A stretch of DNA of 64,000 nt, from NCBI RefSeq assembly GCF_001406815.1, contig NZ_CVRR01000008.1:1-64000 (forward strand), read 5' to 3'. The notes under the pieces are model-generated. The model had not been told where the DNA came from, did not search any database, and saw only the letters and a list, made by a program, of their open reading frames with translations. Of this stretch, positions 1 to 9,336 are shown one piece after another. The translations under genes were made by a program, and so were the position numbers. Source of the stretch: Roseburia faecis. GTDB lineage: Bacteria; Bacillota; Clostridia; Lachnospirales; Lachnospiraceae. The stretch's first letter is position 1. Each line of letters starts with the position of its first letter.

Positions 1-29
1 TTTTCGGAATAAATTTCATAAACACAAAG

Positions 30-64
30 AAAAATGCTCCGAGAAACGGAAGTTTCTCGGAGCA
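30..64 (-). terminator. Intrinsic terminator downstream of the MATE gene
   Basis: A 13-bp perfect stem (35-47 with 52-64) closes on a GGAA loop. Read on the minus strand it is followed by five T (34 to 30), then CTTT. It lies about 60 bp beyond the stop codon of the minus-strand MATE gene and is its best terminator. Confidence 0.8.
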
Positions 65-80
65 CTTTGTCTACGGTCTG

Positions 81-107
81 AAAGGGAGCGGTGACGCTCC
101 CTTTTTC
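81..107. terminator. Second hairpin terminator beyond the MATE gene
   Basis: A 10-bp perfect stem (81-90 with 95-104) has a GTGA loop. The T tract is better on the plus strand (five T) than on the minus strand (three T), so it probably works both ways, protecting the MATE gene from transcription entering from the left edge. Confidence 0.6.
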
Positions 108-123
108 CGATATGGAAGAATAG

Positions 124-1491
124 TTATTTGATGCAGTTCATGGTGGCATTTTCTGCGTTTAGCTGTTTTTTGACACGATGTTTCCAAATCATATAAGTAA
201 CAATCAGTAAAATACCGGTTGTCAGCCAGGCAGCAGCATCAGCACTGCATACACCCACGTATCCAAAAGGCTTTGTGGCGATCAGGATAACCGCATAACG
301 GCTGAACAGTTCAAGTACACCGCTGAGCATGGGAACCAGACCACGGTCTAAGCCCTGCAGACCATTACGGTATACAAAGATCCATGCCAGAGGCAGCATA
401 AAAATACTTGCAATGTGCAGATACTGCATTGCTGCGTGCAGTGTCTGTTCAGATGGGTTGTGGATGAACCATCCGACCATCGTAGGTCCGGCAAGGCAGC
501 AGAGCAGTGCGGCGGCTCCGGCTGCAAAGAAACATAAATAAAATGCATCTTTCATACCGCGGAAAATGCGGTCATGTTTTCCAGCACCGAGATTCTGTCC
601 GCAGTAGGTGGCCATGGCTGTACCGAGTGTCGGCATGGTCTGGGTGGCGATGTTGCTGACTTTGGAAGCAGCAGTAAAAGCAGCTACCACGCTGGAACCA
701 AACACGTTGACGGCACTTTGCAGGATCATGGTTCCGATTGCTGTGATGGAATAGTTTAAAGCCATCGGAATTCCCACAGACAGCATCCGGCGGATCTCAT
801 GAAAATCACAGTAATAATCTTCGCGTGTGGTCCGCAGGATGTCATATTTGCGGAACATGACAATGAAACATAAAACTGCGGAAACCGCCTGCGAGATAAC
901 GGTGGCATAAGCGGCACCGGCAGTGCCGAGTTTTACCACAACAATAAGGAAGATGTCCAGAAAAATATTGAGACCGCTGGACAGGATCAAAAAATAAAGT
1001 GGTGTCCGGCTGTCACCGATCCCACGTAAAATACCGGATGCTACGTTATATGCCATGGTAGCAAAGATACCGGCAAAGATGACCCGGATGTACCGGTTTG
1101 CCAGTGTGAGGATATTTTCCGGAGTATTCAGCCACAGAAGCAGCTGGCGGGAAAACGCAACCGTAGGAACGGTCAGAATCATGGAAATTACAACCGTTAA
1201 AAGCAGTGAAAGTGCTACGCAATGACGGAGAAGTTTCATGTCTTTGGCACCGAATGCATGGGATACCATGACACCGAATCCCTGAGCAATTCCGTTGGCG
1301 AAACCGAGAACCAGAAACATCAAGCAGCCCGTAGAACCAACGGCGGCCAGTGCATCCTCCCCAAGATACTGGCCTACGATCACGGTGTCTACCATGTTGT
1401 AGAACTGCTGGAACAGATTTCCAAGCAGAACCGGAAGGGAAAAAAGAAGAATGATCTTCATTGGATTTCCGATCGTCATGTCTTTTCTCAT
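124..1491 (-). CDS. MATE family efflux transporter
   Basis: A 455-residue, almost wholly hydrophobic protein of the length usual for the MATE family, with about 12 predicted membrane spans. The N-terminus (PVLLGNLFQQFYNMVDTVIV, about residues 20-39) is typical of the NorM/DinF-like bacterial branch, which exports cationic drugs or other organic molecules by Na+ or H+ antiport across the cytoplasmic membrane. The start is supported by AAAGGAG eight bases upstream on the minus strand. It is transcribed alone, with two hairpins beyond its stop and a tRNA-Leu gene upstream. The substrate cannot be told from the sequence. Confidence 0.9.
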   Translation of the reverse strand: MRKDMTIGNPMKIILLFSLPVLLGNLFQQFYNMVDTVIVGQYLGEDALAAVGSTGCLMFLVLGFANGIAQGFGVMVSHAFGAKDMKLLRHCVALSLLLTVVISMILTVPTVAFSRQLLLWLNTPENILTLANRYIRVIFAGIFATMAYNVASGILRGIGDSRTPLYFLILSSGLNIFLDIFLIVVVKLGTAGAAYATVISQAVSAVLCFIVMFRKYDILRTTREDYYCDFHEIRRMLSVGIPMALNYSITAIGTMILQSAVNVFGSSVVAAFTAASKVSNIATQTMPTLGTAMATYCGQNLGAGKHDRIFRGMKDAFYLCFFAAGAAALLCCLAGPTMVGWFIHNPSEQTLHAAMQYLHIASIFMLPLAWIFVYRNGLQGLDRGLVPMLSGVLELFSRYAVILIATKPFGYVGVCSADAAAWLTTGILLIVTYMIWKHRVKKQLNAENATMNCIK

Positions 1492-1570
1492 AGTAAAATC
1501 TCCTTTACCTCTTATTCATTTGTAATTGTAGTCAAAGAAAGAGACTAACAGTAAGGATAGTCTCTTTTCG

Positions 1571-1650
1571 TGCGGGCAACAGGACTTGAACCTGCACGGT
1601 CTCCCACTAGAACCTAAATCTAGCGCGTCTGCCAATTCCGCCATGCCCGC
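1571..1650 (-). tRNA. tRNA-Leu (anticodon TAG)
   Basis: Read on the minus strand, the acceptor arms GCGGGCA and TGCCCGC pair. The anticodon loop TTTAGGT gives anticodon TAG, and there is a long class II variable arm and a T-arm with TTCAAGT, all as expected for tRNA-Leu. CCA is not encoded. A strong promoter lies just upstream. Confidence 0.95.
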
Positions 1651-1697
1651 AAGTTTATGTAGTTTTTGTATCTTTTATTATAGAAGATACTTTACTA

Positions 1698-1726
1698 ACT
1701 ATAACGACATTGTGTGCAGATGTCAA
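1698..1726 (-). promoter_or_regulatory. Promoter of tRNA-Leu
   Basis: On the minus strand TTGACA (1726-1721) and TATAGT (1703-1698) are 17 bp apart, near consensus for the housekeeping sigma factor. The -10 box is about 48 bp before the mature tRNA 5' end. Confidence 0.8.
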
Positions 1727-1769
1727 TTACTTTTTGCTTAAAAAAATGACAAAATTATGGGAAAACTAC

Positions 1770-1798
1770 TTGACGAATAGAAAAAAATATTGTATTGT
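1770..1798 (+). promoter_or_regulatory. Promoter of tRNA-Ile
   Basis: TTGACG (1770-1775), a 17-bp spacer, then TATTGT (1793-1798), just ahead of the tRNA-Ile gene at 1819. The -10 is imperfect but the position is right. Confidence 0.65.
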
Positions 1799-1818
1799 AT
1801 ATTACGTGTTTTGCACAA

Positions 1819-1892
<74 letters not shown>

Positions 1893-1902
1893 TATCCTAC
1901 AG

Positions 1903-1931
1903 GATGTCCGGTATGACCGGACATCTTTTTT
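1903..1931 (+). terminator. Terminator of tRNA-Ile
   Basis: A perfect 10-bp stem GATGTCCGGT/ACCGGACATC with loop ATG, followed by six T and a GTTTT tail, 10 bp after the tRNA. Confidence 0.92.
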
Positions 1932-2039
1932 GTTTTATTGACAAGAAGACAGTATTATAAATAGGGGTTACAGTTCACAGATTGCCCTGCAAACCGTAAC
2001 AAATAAGGTACAAAGCATACAATACCCATTTTTTGTATA

Positions 2040-2067
2040 TTGACAAAATATTTTATGAAGGTATAAT
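2040..2067 (+). promoter_or_regulatory. Promoter of the opp operon
   Basis: TTGACA (2040-2045), a 16-bp spacer and TATAAT (2062-2067). Both hexamers are consensus. The predicted leader before oppB is about 165 nt, long enough for regulation, and includes the weak hairpin at 2128-2150. The rest of 1932-2240 shows no gene. Confidence 0.85.
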
Positions 2068-2127
2068 ACGAATTATCATTTGTATGATCCATTGAGGTAA
2101 ATTGGTACGCAAATAATGTCAAAGGGG

Positions 2128-2150
2128 GCATGTTTACGTGCTTTTTTTTT
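2128..2150 (+). terminator. Possible attenuator in the opp leader
   Basis: A short stem GCATG/CGTGC (2128-2132 with 2137-2141, extendable by a weak pair) is followed at once by nine T (2142-2150). It lies between the opp promoter and oppB, so it may let only part of the transcripts through. The stem is short and the call is tentative. Confidence 0.35.
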
Positions 2151-2240
2151 GGAACACTTTAACGTGCTACAGAGTTAATGAGGCAATGAGATAATACGAT
2201 GAAATTACTAAATACTCAATAAGAGGTAGGAGAGAAGAAC

Positions 2241-3152
2241 ATGAGTAAATATCTAGTAAAACGTGTATTGTTAGCGATATTATCAATACTCATTGTAAGT
2301 GCCATTACGTTTTTCGTAATGAACCTGATTCCTGGTGGACCGTTTAATAAGGAGAAAGCGACCAGCAAGGAAGCACAGCAGGTATTGGAGGAAAGGTACA
2401 ATCTGGACAAGCCGGTTCCGGAACAGTATGTATTGTATATGAACAATCTGCTGCATGGCGACTGGGGAGTTTCACTTCACAGTGGAAGAAATATCGGAAC
2501 AGAGATTTCCAGAAAGTTTGCAGTATCTGCAAAATTAGGTGGAGTTGCGGCAATTGTTGCCATTATCATCGGTGTGATACTGGGCAGTATCGCAGCACTT
2601 ACAAGAAATAAACTGCCGGATCGTCTGATCGTATTTTTCACGACACTGGGTACGGCAATGCCGTCTTTTGTACTGGCAACGCTGCTTTTACTTGTATTTT
2701 GTTTAAAACTCGGATGGATTCCGGTATGGTCTTCGAGCAATCCGAATTATCTGCTCCCAATCATTGCACTGGCGGCATATCCGATGGCATATATTACGCG
2801 TCTGACAAAGACAAGTATGCTGGATGCGCTAAATCAGGATTATATCCGTACTGCAAGGGCAAAGGGTGTGCACCGGCTCAAAGTTATTTTTAAGCATGCG
2901 CTGAAAAATGCCCTGATTCCGGTTGTAACATATGTTGGTCCTATGGTTGCCTATATTCTGACAGGTTCCATGGTTGTGGAGAACATATTTACCATTGGTG
3001 GTCTTGGAACCGAATTCGTAACAAGCATTGTCAACCGTGATTACACTATGATTATGGCAATCACGATTTTCCTTGCGGTTCTGATGGTAGTTGCAAATCT
3101 TCTTACAGATATTGCATATAAACTGATTGATCCAAGAATCACATTTGAATAA
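2241..3152 (+). CDS. oppB: Oligopeptide ABC transporter permease OppB
   Basis: A 303-residue inner-membrane permease with six predicted spans, of the DppB/OppB type. The N-terminal span is followed by the family sequence MNLIPGGPF. The cytoplasmic EAA loop that contacts the ATPases is visible near residues 198-215 (DYIRTARAKGV). With OppC it forms the pore of a peptide importer. The start has GGAGAG 9-14 bases upstream. It is the first gene of a five-gene operon that ends with the binding protein. The peptide or other substrate range cannot be told from sequence. Confidence 0.93.
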   Translation: MSKYLVKRVLLAILSILIVSAITFFVMNLIPGGPFNKEKATSKEAQQVLEERYNLDKPVPEQYVLYMNNLLHGDWGVSLHSGRNIGTEISRKFAVSAKLGGVAAIVAIIIGVILGSIAALTRNKLPDRLIVFFTTLGTAMPSFVLATLLLLVFCLKLGWIPVWSSSNPNYLLPIIALAAYPMAYITRLTKTSMLDALNQDYIRTARAKGVHRLKVIFKHALKNALIPVVTYVGPMVAYILTGSMVVENIFTIGGLGTEFVTSIVNRDYTMIMAITIFLAVLMVVANLLTDIAYKLIDPRITFE

Positions 3153-3176
3153 TGATGGAGGAAGGAACTTAGAATA

Positions 3177-4265
3177 ATGCAGGGAAATGAAAAATTAAAA
3201 AAGCGGCAGATGCTGTCCGCACAGATTGATTTAAGTAAATTTAATAAGGGCGATTTTATAAAGGCAACGGAAGAAGAGAAGAAGCAGCAGGACGTCATGG
3301 GCGAGTCAACGACATTTTTTAAAGATGGCATGAAACGTCTGAAAAAGAATCCGCTGGCAATGGGAAGTATTGTGATTCTGGTTCTGATTCTGGCACTGAT
3401 CATTATTGCACCGTTTTTTGTACCATACAGCTATTCGGATATCATTACAGTGGACGGCAAGCGTGACAAGACCGCAGCCAATATGGCACCGTTTGAGTAC
3501 TCGAAATTAGAGCAGCAGTACATGGATCGTACCGGCGAGAAACTGTTTCCGCATATTTTCGGAACCGATAACTTAAGCCGTGATTACTTTATCCGTGTGA
3601 TTTACGGTACGAGAGTCAGCCTTTCGGTTGGTGTGATCGCTGCAATCATGGTACTTATCATTGGACTGGTTTATGGTTCGATTGCGGGATATTTTGGTGG
3701 AAAAGTGGATCTGATCATGATGCGTATCGTGGATATTGTGTATTCCTTGCCGGATATGCTCATTATCATTCTGCTTTCGGTTGTGTTTCAGGAACGGTTA
3801 AAGCCATTGATTGAGGGAACCATGTTTGAAAAACTCGGAACCAATATGATCTCCATGTTTATTGTGTTTGGATTGCTTTACTGGGTAAGTATGGCGCGTC
3901 TGATCCGTGGACAGATTCTTACAATTAAAAATAATGAATATGTACTGGCAGCACGCTGTATCGGTACCAGAAACAGCCGCATCCTGACCCGTCATATTCT
4001 GCCAAACTGTTTATCTGTTATCATTATCACGACCGCATTGCAGGTGCCGAGTGCCATCTTTACCGAGAGCTACTTAAGTTTCCTTGGCCTTGGGGTAAGT
4101 GCACCGCTGACTTCCCTGGGAAGTCTGGCAAACGATGCGCGTTCAGCAATGCAGTCGTATCCGTACCGTCTGGTAATTCCGGCAGTGCTGATCTGTCTGA
4201 TCGTACTTGCGCTGAACCTTCTGGGCGATGGATTAAGAGATGCATTTGATTCAAAACTGAATTAA
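3177..4265 (+). CDS. oppC: Oligopeptide ABC transporter permease OppC
   Basis: A 362-residue permease, the second half of the Opp pore. It has a long cytoplasmic N-terminus of about 60 residues, a first span near residues 62-82, an extracytoplasmic segment with FGTDNLSRDYF (family signature), then five spans. The EAA loop is NNEYVLAARCIG. The N-terminal region is rich in charged residues, as is common in clostridial OppC. It follows oppB by 24 bp and precedes oppD by 12 bp, so the genes are co-transcribed. The start could also be ten codons later; nothing decides this firmly. Confidence 0.92.
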   Translation: MQGNEKLKKRQMLSAQIDLSKFNKGDFIKATEEEKKQQDVMGESTTFFKDGMKRLKKNPLAMGSIVILVLILALIIIAPFFVPYSYSDIITVDGKRDKTAANMAPFEYSKLEQQYMDRTGEKLFPHIFGTDNLSRDYFIRVIYGTRVSLSVGVIAAIMVLIIGLVYGSIAGYFGGKVDLIMMRIVDIVYSLPDMLIIILLSVVFQERLKPLIEGTMFEKLGTNMISMFIVFGLLYWVSMARLIRGQILTIKNNEYVLAARCIGTRNSRILTRHILPNCLSVIIITTALQVPSAIFTESYLSFLGLGVSAPLTSLGSLANDARSAMQSYPYRLVIPAVLICLIVLALNLLGDGLRDAFDSKLN

Positions 4266-4277
4266 GGAGATAAGCAA

Positions 4278-5294
4278 ATGAGTGAAGAAAATAAATATAT
4301 ATTACAGGTAAAAGATCTTCATACCAGCTTTGCTACGGATGCTGGGGAAGTTCGTGCGGTAAATGGTGTCTCCTTTAATCTGGAACCGGGAAAGACACTG
4401 GGAATTGTAGGAGAGTCCGGTTCCGGTAAATCCGTTACTTCTTATTCGATCATGCAGATTCTTGCGGAAACCGGAAAAATTACCGGAGGAGAGGTACTTT
4501 ATCGCGGCGAGGATATCTCCAAGTGGAACGAAAAGCAGATGCAGAAGTTCCGGGGGGAAAAGTGCTCGATCATTTTCCAGGATCCGATGACAAGCCTGAA
4601 TCCGGTATTTACGATTGGAAATCAGTTGATGGAGGCAATTCTGCTCCACACAGACAAGGATAAAAAACAGGCACGTGAGCGCGCCATTGAAATGTTGACA
4701 CTGGTTGGTGTCAATGAGCCGGAAAGCCGTCTGAAACAGTATCCGCATGAGTTATCCGGTGGTATGCGCCAGCGTGTGATGATTGCCATGGCACTGGTCT
4801 GTGAACCGGATATTCTGATCGCAGATGAGCCAACCACGGCGCTCGATGTGACCATTCAGGCACAGATCCTTGAACTGATGCAGGATCTGCAGAAGAAGCT
4901 CGGTATGGCGATCATCATGGTAACCCATGATCTGGGTGTCATTGCAAGTATGTGTGATGAGATTATTGTCATGTATGGTGGACGTGTCTGTGAGCGGGGC
5001 ACAGCGGATGCCATTTTCTATCATCCGGCACATGAGTACACCAAAGGACTGCTCCGCTCCATCCCAAAGGCAGACAATATGAACGAAAAACTCATCCCAA
5101 TCGGCGGAACTCCGATCAACCTGCTCCAGATGCCGGAGGGCTGTGCGTTTTGTCCGCGTTGTGAGTCGGCAATGAAAATCTGTTTAAAACAGCAGCCGGC
5201 GGAGTTTCGTGTGGGCGAAGACCATCTGGCGAGCTGCTGGATGAATGTAAAAGAAATCTATGAAGCACAGGAGGGCGGCAGCAATGAGCAGTGA
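4278..5294 (+). CDS. oppD: Oligopeptide ABC transporter ATP-binding protein OppD
   Basis: A 338-residue ATPase subunit. Walker A GESGSGKS is near residues 45-52, the ABC signature LSGGMRQRV near 155, and Walker [13 protein letters not shown] follows. The C-terminal oligopeptide-transporter domain carries clustered cysteines (CAFCPRC, then two further Cys), which in this subfamily can hold an iron-sulfur cluster. It powers import together with OppF. AAGGAG lies nine bases before the ATG. Its stop codon overlaps the start of oppF, suggesting translational coupling. Confidence 0.94.
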   Translation: MSEENKYILQVKDLHTSFATDAGEVRAVNGVSFNLEPGKTLGIVGESGSGKSVTSYSIMQILAETGKITGGEVLYRGEDISKWNEKQMQKFRGEKCSIIFQDPMTSLNPVFTIGNQLMEAILLHTDKDKKQARERAIEMLTLVGVNEPESRLKQYPHELSGGMRQRVMIAMALVCEPDILIADEPTTALDVTIQAQILELMQDLQKKLGMAIIMVTHDLGVIASMCDEIIVMYGGRVCERGTADAIFYHPAHEYTKGLLRSIPKADNMNEKLIPIGGTPINLLQMPEGCAFCPRCESAMKICLKQQPAEFRVGEDHLASCWMNVKEIYEAQEGGSNEQ

Positions 5295-6336
5295 AAAGAA
5301 AAACAATGATTATCTGCTGGAAGTAGAACATTTGAAGCAGTATTTTCCGGTGCATCAGGGTTTTAGCACCATTCCGCTGAAAGCAGTGGACGATATTTCC
5401 TTTGCCATCCGCCCGGGAGAAACACTTGGTCTGGTTGGTGAGTCCGGCTGTGGAAAGACAACAGTAGGCCGTACACTGCTTCGCCTGTATCAGCCAACGG
5501 CAGGTAAGATTACGTTTGACGGAAAAGTTCTCTTTGACAGTGGAGAACAGTATGATGAAAACGGAAAAATGATCGTTGATGCAAACGGAAAGCCGGTTAT
5601 GGGCAAAAAAGTAGATGTCAATATGATGCCGTACCGCAAGGAAATGCAGATGGTATTCCAAGACCCGTATTCATCATTAAATCCACGTATGACGGTGGAA
5701 GATATTATCGGGGAACCTTTGGATGTGCATAAACTCTACAGAAATAGAAAAGAGCGTCGTGAAAAGATTCTCGATCTGATGGAGCTGGTCGGTCTGAATG
5801 CAGAGCATGCCATGCGTTATGCGCATGAGTTTTCCGGTGGACAGCGTCAGCGTATCGGAATTGCCCGTGCACTTGCGGTAAATCCGAAATTTATTGTCTG
5901 TGATGAGGCGGTATCTGCACTGGATGTTTCCATTCAGGCACAGGTTGTCAATATGTTTGAGGAATTACAGGAAAAACTTGGAGTTGCCTATCTGTTTATC
6001 GCACATGACCTGCTGGTTGTGCATCATATTTCCGACCGGATTGCAGTTATGTATCTGGGAAAGATGATGGAAATTGCGGATGCAGATGAGTTAAATGCAA
6101 ATCCGATACATCCATATACACTGAGTCTGCTGTCCGCAGTTCCGATTCCGGATCCGGAGACAGCAAGAAAAAGTCATAGAATCGTGCTGGAGGGGGATGT
6201 TCCGAGTCCGCTGAAAATGCCAACCGGATGTCCATTCCGTACAAGATGTAAGTATGCAACGGAAAAATGCGGTCAGGAGATGCCGCAGCTGACCGACAGG
6301 GGGAATGGTCATATGGTTGCATGCTGGAATAAATAA
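5284..6336 (+). CDS. oppF: Oligopeptide ABC transporter ATP-binding protein OppF
   Basis: A 350-residue second ATPase of the Opp system, with Walker [10 protein letters not shown], signature [15 protein letters not shown], Walker [13 protein letters not shown] and a C-terminal Cys-containing oligopeptide domain (GCPFRTRC). I chose the ATG at 5284, eight bases after AGGAGGG; an in-frame ATG eight codons upstream overlaps that site and has none of its own. The gene overlaps oppD by 11 bp. Between Walker A and the Q-loop (MVFQDP) there is an extra polar stretch of about 20 residues with two DENGK/DANGK-like copies that typical OppF proteins lack. Confidence 0.93.
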   Translation: MSSEKKNNDYLLEVEHLKQYFPVHQGFSTIPLKAVDDISFAIRPGETLGLVGESGCGKTTVGRTLLRLYQPTAGKITFDGKVLFDSGEQYDENGKMIVDANGKPVMGKKVDVNMMPYRKEMQMVFQDPYSSLNPRMTVEDIIGEPLDVHKLYRNRKERREKILDLMELVGLNAEHAMRYAHEFSGGQRQRIGIARALAVNPKFIVCDEAVSALDVSIQAQVVNMFEELQEKLGVAYLFIAHDLLVVHHISDRIAVMYLGKMMEIADADELNANPIHPYTLSLLSAVPIPDPETARKSHRIVLEGDVPSPLKMPTGCPFRTRCKYATEKCGQEMPQLTDRGNGHMVACWNK

Positions 6337-6388
6337 GGTTTTTTCCCGCAAGGGTGAAACATATAAATAATTTTCAGGAGGAACAATT

Positions 6389-8122
6389 ATGAAGAAGAAA
6401 CTTGTATCAATCATGCTGGTTGCTGCAATGGCTCTTAGCGTAGTTGCATGTGGTTCATCAAAAGGAAACTCTGCAAAGACGGACGGAACCGAAGCAATGG
6501 CTTCCAGTGTAAGTAAAACACCGGACAACCAGATAAGCATTAACCTTGCTTCCGAGCCACAATCCATCGATCCGGCACTGAACTCTGCCGTAGATGGTGG
6601 ATGTATGATCGTGAATTCTTTCGCGGGTCTTTATACCTACGACAAGGACGGCAAGCTGATTCCGCAGCTGGCATCTGATATGCCGGAAGTATCCGATGAT
6701 GAAACTGTTTATACGGTAAAGATGATAAAATCCCAGTGGAGCAACGGGGAAGAGGTAACAGCAAACGACTTCGTATACAGCTGGAACCGTGCTGCGGATG
6801 AAAAAACAGCAGCTGATTATGCGTATCTGTTTGATATTATTGCAAGAAATGATGACGGCTCACTTGCTGTAGAGGCAACTGATGATTATACGTTAAAAAT
6901 TACACTGACCAATCCATGCCCGTATTTCAATGACCTGATGGCATTTCCTACTTATTTCCCGGTATACCAGAAGGATGTGGAAAAAGCGGATCCTGATGGA
7001 AAGAATCCGGGTAAGTGGTGTCAGGAGGCTGGCTTTGTATCAAACGGTGCTTATACATTAAAATCATGGAAGCACAACGAGAGCATGGTTTATGTAAAGA
7101 ACCCGAAGTATTACGATGCAGACAATGTAACTATGGATGAGATCCACATCATGCTGAGTGCAGATGATACTGCGACCTATGCAGCATACAATAGTGGAGA
7201 CCTTGACTTTGTAGATACCGTTCCAAACGATGAGATTTCAACATTAAATGGAAAGAACTCTGATTTCCATATCATTCCAAACCTTGGAACTTATTATGTT
7301 GGTTTTAACGTAAACGACCCGATTTTTGACGGAAAGACCGTAGAGCAGGCAGCATCTATGCGTAAAGCAATGAACCTGCTGATTGATCGTGAGTTTATCG
7401 TGGAGAATGTAGGACAGACCGGACAGATTGCCGCAGATTCTTTCGTACCGGCAGGTATGTCAGACGGTAACGGCGGAGTATTCAAGACCGATGATACAAG
7501 CTACTATGATGCAGACAAGACAGGTGCAGACCAGGTAGAGGAAGCAAAGAAGCTGCTTGAAAGTGCCGGTTATACATTTACGGATAACGGAGATGGTTCA
7601 TACAAGTGTGATCCGGCAATTTCCATGACGTTCCTGACCAACGATGACAGTACGCATATTGCAGTTGGGGAGTCCCTGCAGCAGGATTTCGCACTGCTGG
7701 GGATCAATATGGAGATTAAGTCGGAAGACTGGAATGTATTTATTGAAGACCGTAAGTCCGGCAACTTTACCATCGCCCGCGAGGGATGGCTGGCAGATTA
7801 CAACGACCCGATCAATATGTTAGAACTCTTTACAACGGATTCCGGTAACAACGATATGCAGCTTGGAAAGGGAGACAAGCCTTCCGATTCTGCACCGGAC
7901 TGGACAGATTATAATAAGCTGATCAAAGAGATCCGTACAACTGCTGATTTCTCCAAACGTGTGGATCTGATGCATCAGGCAGAGGATATGCTGATGGATA
8001 CCGGTGCAGTAATGCCGATTTACTACTACAATGATATTTATATGTTAAAGTCAAATATCAAGGGCATTTACTCTACCATCTATGGTATGAAGTACTTTAT
8101 GTATGCAACAAAAGACAAATAA
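6389..8122 (+). CDS. oppA: Oligopeptide-binding lipoprotein OppA
   Basis: A 577-residue solute-binding protein (SBP_bac_5 family). The signal peptide ends in a lipobox with Cys21 (LSVVAC), so the mature protein is tethered to the outer face of the membrane, where it captures peptides for OppBCDF. Residues after about 50 carry the family start (ISINLASEPQSIDPAL). AGGAGG lies just before the ATG. It is the last gene of the operon, 52 bp after oppF, and is followed by a strong terminator. The usual excess of binding protein over permease may need mRNA processing here, since no separate promoter is evident. Confidence 0.94.
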   Translation: MKKKLVSIMLVAAMALSVVACGSSKGNSAKTDGTEAMASSVSKTPDNQISINLASEPQSIDPALNSAVDGGCMIVNSFAGLYTYDKDGKLIPQLASDMPEVSDDETVYTVKMIKSQWSNGEEVTANDFVYSWNRAADEKTAADYAYLFDIIARNDDGSLAVEATDDYTLKITLTNPCPYFNDLMAFPTYFPVYQKDVEKADPDGKNPGKWCQEAGFVSNGAYTLKSWKHNESMVYVKNPKYYDADNVTMDEIHIMLSADDTATYAAYNSGDLDFVDTVPNDEISTLNGKNSDFHIIPNLGTYYVGFNVNDPIFDGKTVEQAASMRKAMNLLIDREFIVENVGQTGQIAADSFVPAGMSDGNGGVFKTDDTSYYDADKTGADQVEEAKKLLESAGYTFTDNGDGSYKCDPAISMTFLTNDDSTHIAVGESLQQDFALLGINMEIKSEDWNVFIEDRKSGNFTIAREGWLADYNDPINMLELFTTDSGNNDMQLGKGDKPSDSAPDWTDYNKLIKEIRTTADFSKRVDLMHQAEDMLMDTGAVMPIYYYNDIYMLKSNIKGIYSTIYGMKYFMYATKDK

Positions 8123-8155
8123 AATCATCCGGATACAACCGCGATGAGAAACATG

Positions 8156-8188
8156 AAAACTCCGGGAAAGGCTCCCGGAGTTTTTGTG
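8156..8188. terminator. Bidirectional terminator after oppA
   Basis: A 12-bp stem AAAACTCCGGGA/TCCCGGAGTTTT around loop AAGGC, with T-rich sequence on the plus side and A-rich on the other. It separates oppA from the convergent small gene ending at 8194 and can serve both. Confidence 0.92.
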
Positions 8189-8193
8189 TTTTG

Positions 8194-8490
8194 TTAATAC
8201 AGATTTTTTTTCTCATGTGACCATTTTTCCGGATGATCCTCATACTGTGCGTTAATCCAGTCAACGACCTGCTGCTTGCCTTCGTTTGTAAAGGGCGCAG
8301 TAAAATCCGTTTTGAGGGAATCATCCGTCAGGGAAAAGATAAGAGGACCGGGCCAGACCCATGCATGAAAAAAGGCGTCCCCTTCCTCGGGGGCTTCCCG
8401 TCTGATCAGAAAGCGCATGCCGTTGATCCAGCCGGTATAGCTCGTTTTTTTGTAATAATTTAAGTTTAATACTTCGTCAGAGGTTAACAT
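8194..8490 (-). CDS. Conserved hypothetical protein, 98 aa
   Basis: A small, soluble, acidic-to-neutral protein rich in Trp (WINGM, WVWPGP, WINAQ). I start it at the ATG at 8490, preceded by GGGAGA with good spacing; an in-frame ATG 16 codons upstream has no ribosome binding site. The motif EGDAFFHAWVWPGP reminds me of short Lachnospiraceae proteins sometimes annotated as GNAT-like, but I see no acetyl-CoA-binding signature and assign no function. It is monocistronic and converges on oppA. Confidence 0.7.
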   Translation of the reverse strand: MLTSDEVLNLNYYKKTSYTGWINGMRFLIRREAPEEGDAFFHAWVWPGPLIFSLTDDSLKTDFTAPFTNEGKQQVVDWINAQYEDHPEKWSHEKKNLY

Positions 8491-8521
8491 AGTATCTCCC
8501 GGTTTCATTATTTTGTAATAA

Positions 8522-8553
8522 TTGTAACACATTTCCATTAATTTTGGTATAAT
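8522..8553 (+). promoter_or_regulatory. Extended -10 promoter for the 8588 gene
   Basis: TGG TATAAT (-10 at 8548-8553, with the extended TGn element) lies 34 bp before the gene. The best -35 (TTGTAA at 8522) is 20 bp away, too far to be ideal, so the extended -10 probably carries the activity. Confidence 0.55.
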
Positions 8554-8587
8554 GTCAGTTAGAGTGTTTGAACGAAGGTGATAAAAT

Positions 8588-9313
8588 ATGTTTGGGAGAA
8601 ATGATTTTATAGAAAATATAAAAGATGCACTGGCAGCGGCCGGTTGTGATATGGGGGCATTTCGCAGCTGGCAGAAACAGTATGACCGTCTGAAGAAAAA
8701 ACAAAAAGAACAGAAAGAGCGTTACGAGCGCTGCCGGGAACAGACGAAGCGGGTGCAGGAAGATGCACAGCTGATGGAACAGATGCTTATTGCAGAACAG
8801 ACTGCGGATCGGAAGGAGTTTGGCAGATTATTAAAAGACCTCCGGCAGATGCAGAACAATTTTGACCATGAATTTCTGGTGAGCAAGGAAGATCAGGAGT
8901 TTCACTCCACATATGATACGATCCTGCGTCTGGGAATGAAAGCATTAAATGCTTCGGATCAGAAACTTCTGCTGCAGAGTGAGATCGAAAATCTGCTTGC
9001 ACTTTTAAAGGAGAATCTGGAAAAAGAGGAACCAAAGATAGAAGCCCTTACGTTTTATTATCAGTTGGGATCGGATCAGGAACTAGCACAGCTGCCACCA
9101 GCAGAAAAACTGGAAAAAATTACATATTTCTATGAACATGAGTTTCGGCAGCTGATTTTGCAGCTTTTGGAAAACGGGATTTCCCGTGCCGGACAGTTAA
9201 AAGATACTTATGAAGCAGCAACTGACCGGGCCAGCAGGAAAAAATATGAAATGCTGCAGGTTTTGTTTGACGGGCAGCCGGAACATATTTTAGAACAGTT
9301 AATGGAAGAATAA
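8588..9313 (+). CDS. Coiled-coil protein of unknown function, 241 aa
   Basis: A soluble protein with no membrane span. Residues about 28-90 are highly charged ([17 protein letters not shown] and onward), with the heptad look of a coiled coil; the remainder is helical, Leu/Glu rich and ends in [10 protein letters not shown]. No catalytic motif is seen. GAAGGTG precedes the ATG. It is followed 23 bp later by a DUF1653 protein in the same direction, so the two may be co-expressed. I do not recognise the family. Confidence 0.75.
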   Translation: MFGRNDFIENIKDALAAAGCDMGAFRSWQKQYDRLKKKQKEQKERYERCREQTKRVQEDAQLMEQMLIAEQTADRKEFGRLLKDLRQMQNNFDHEFLVSKEDQEFHSTYDTILRLGMKALNASDQKLLLQSEIENLLALLKENLEKEEPKIEALTFYYQLGSDQELAQLPPAEKLEKITYFYEHEFRQLILQLLENGISRAGQLKDTYEAATDRASRKKYEMLQVLFDGQPEHILEQLMEE

Positions 9314-9336
9314 AGACACAGGTGAGGAGGATATCC

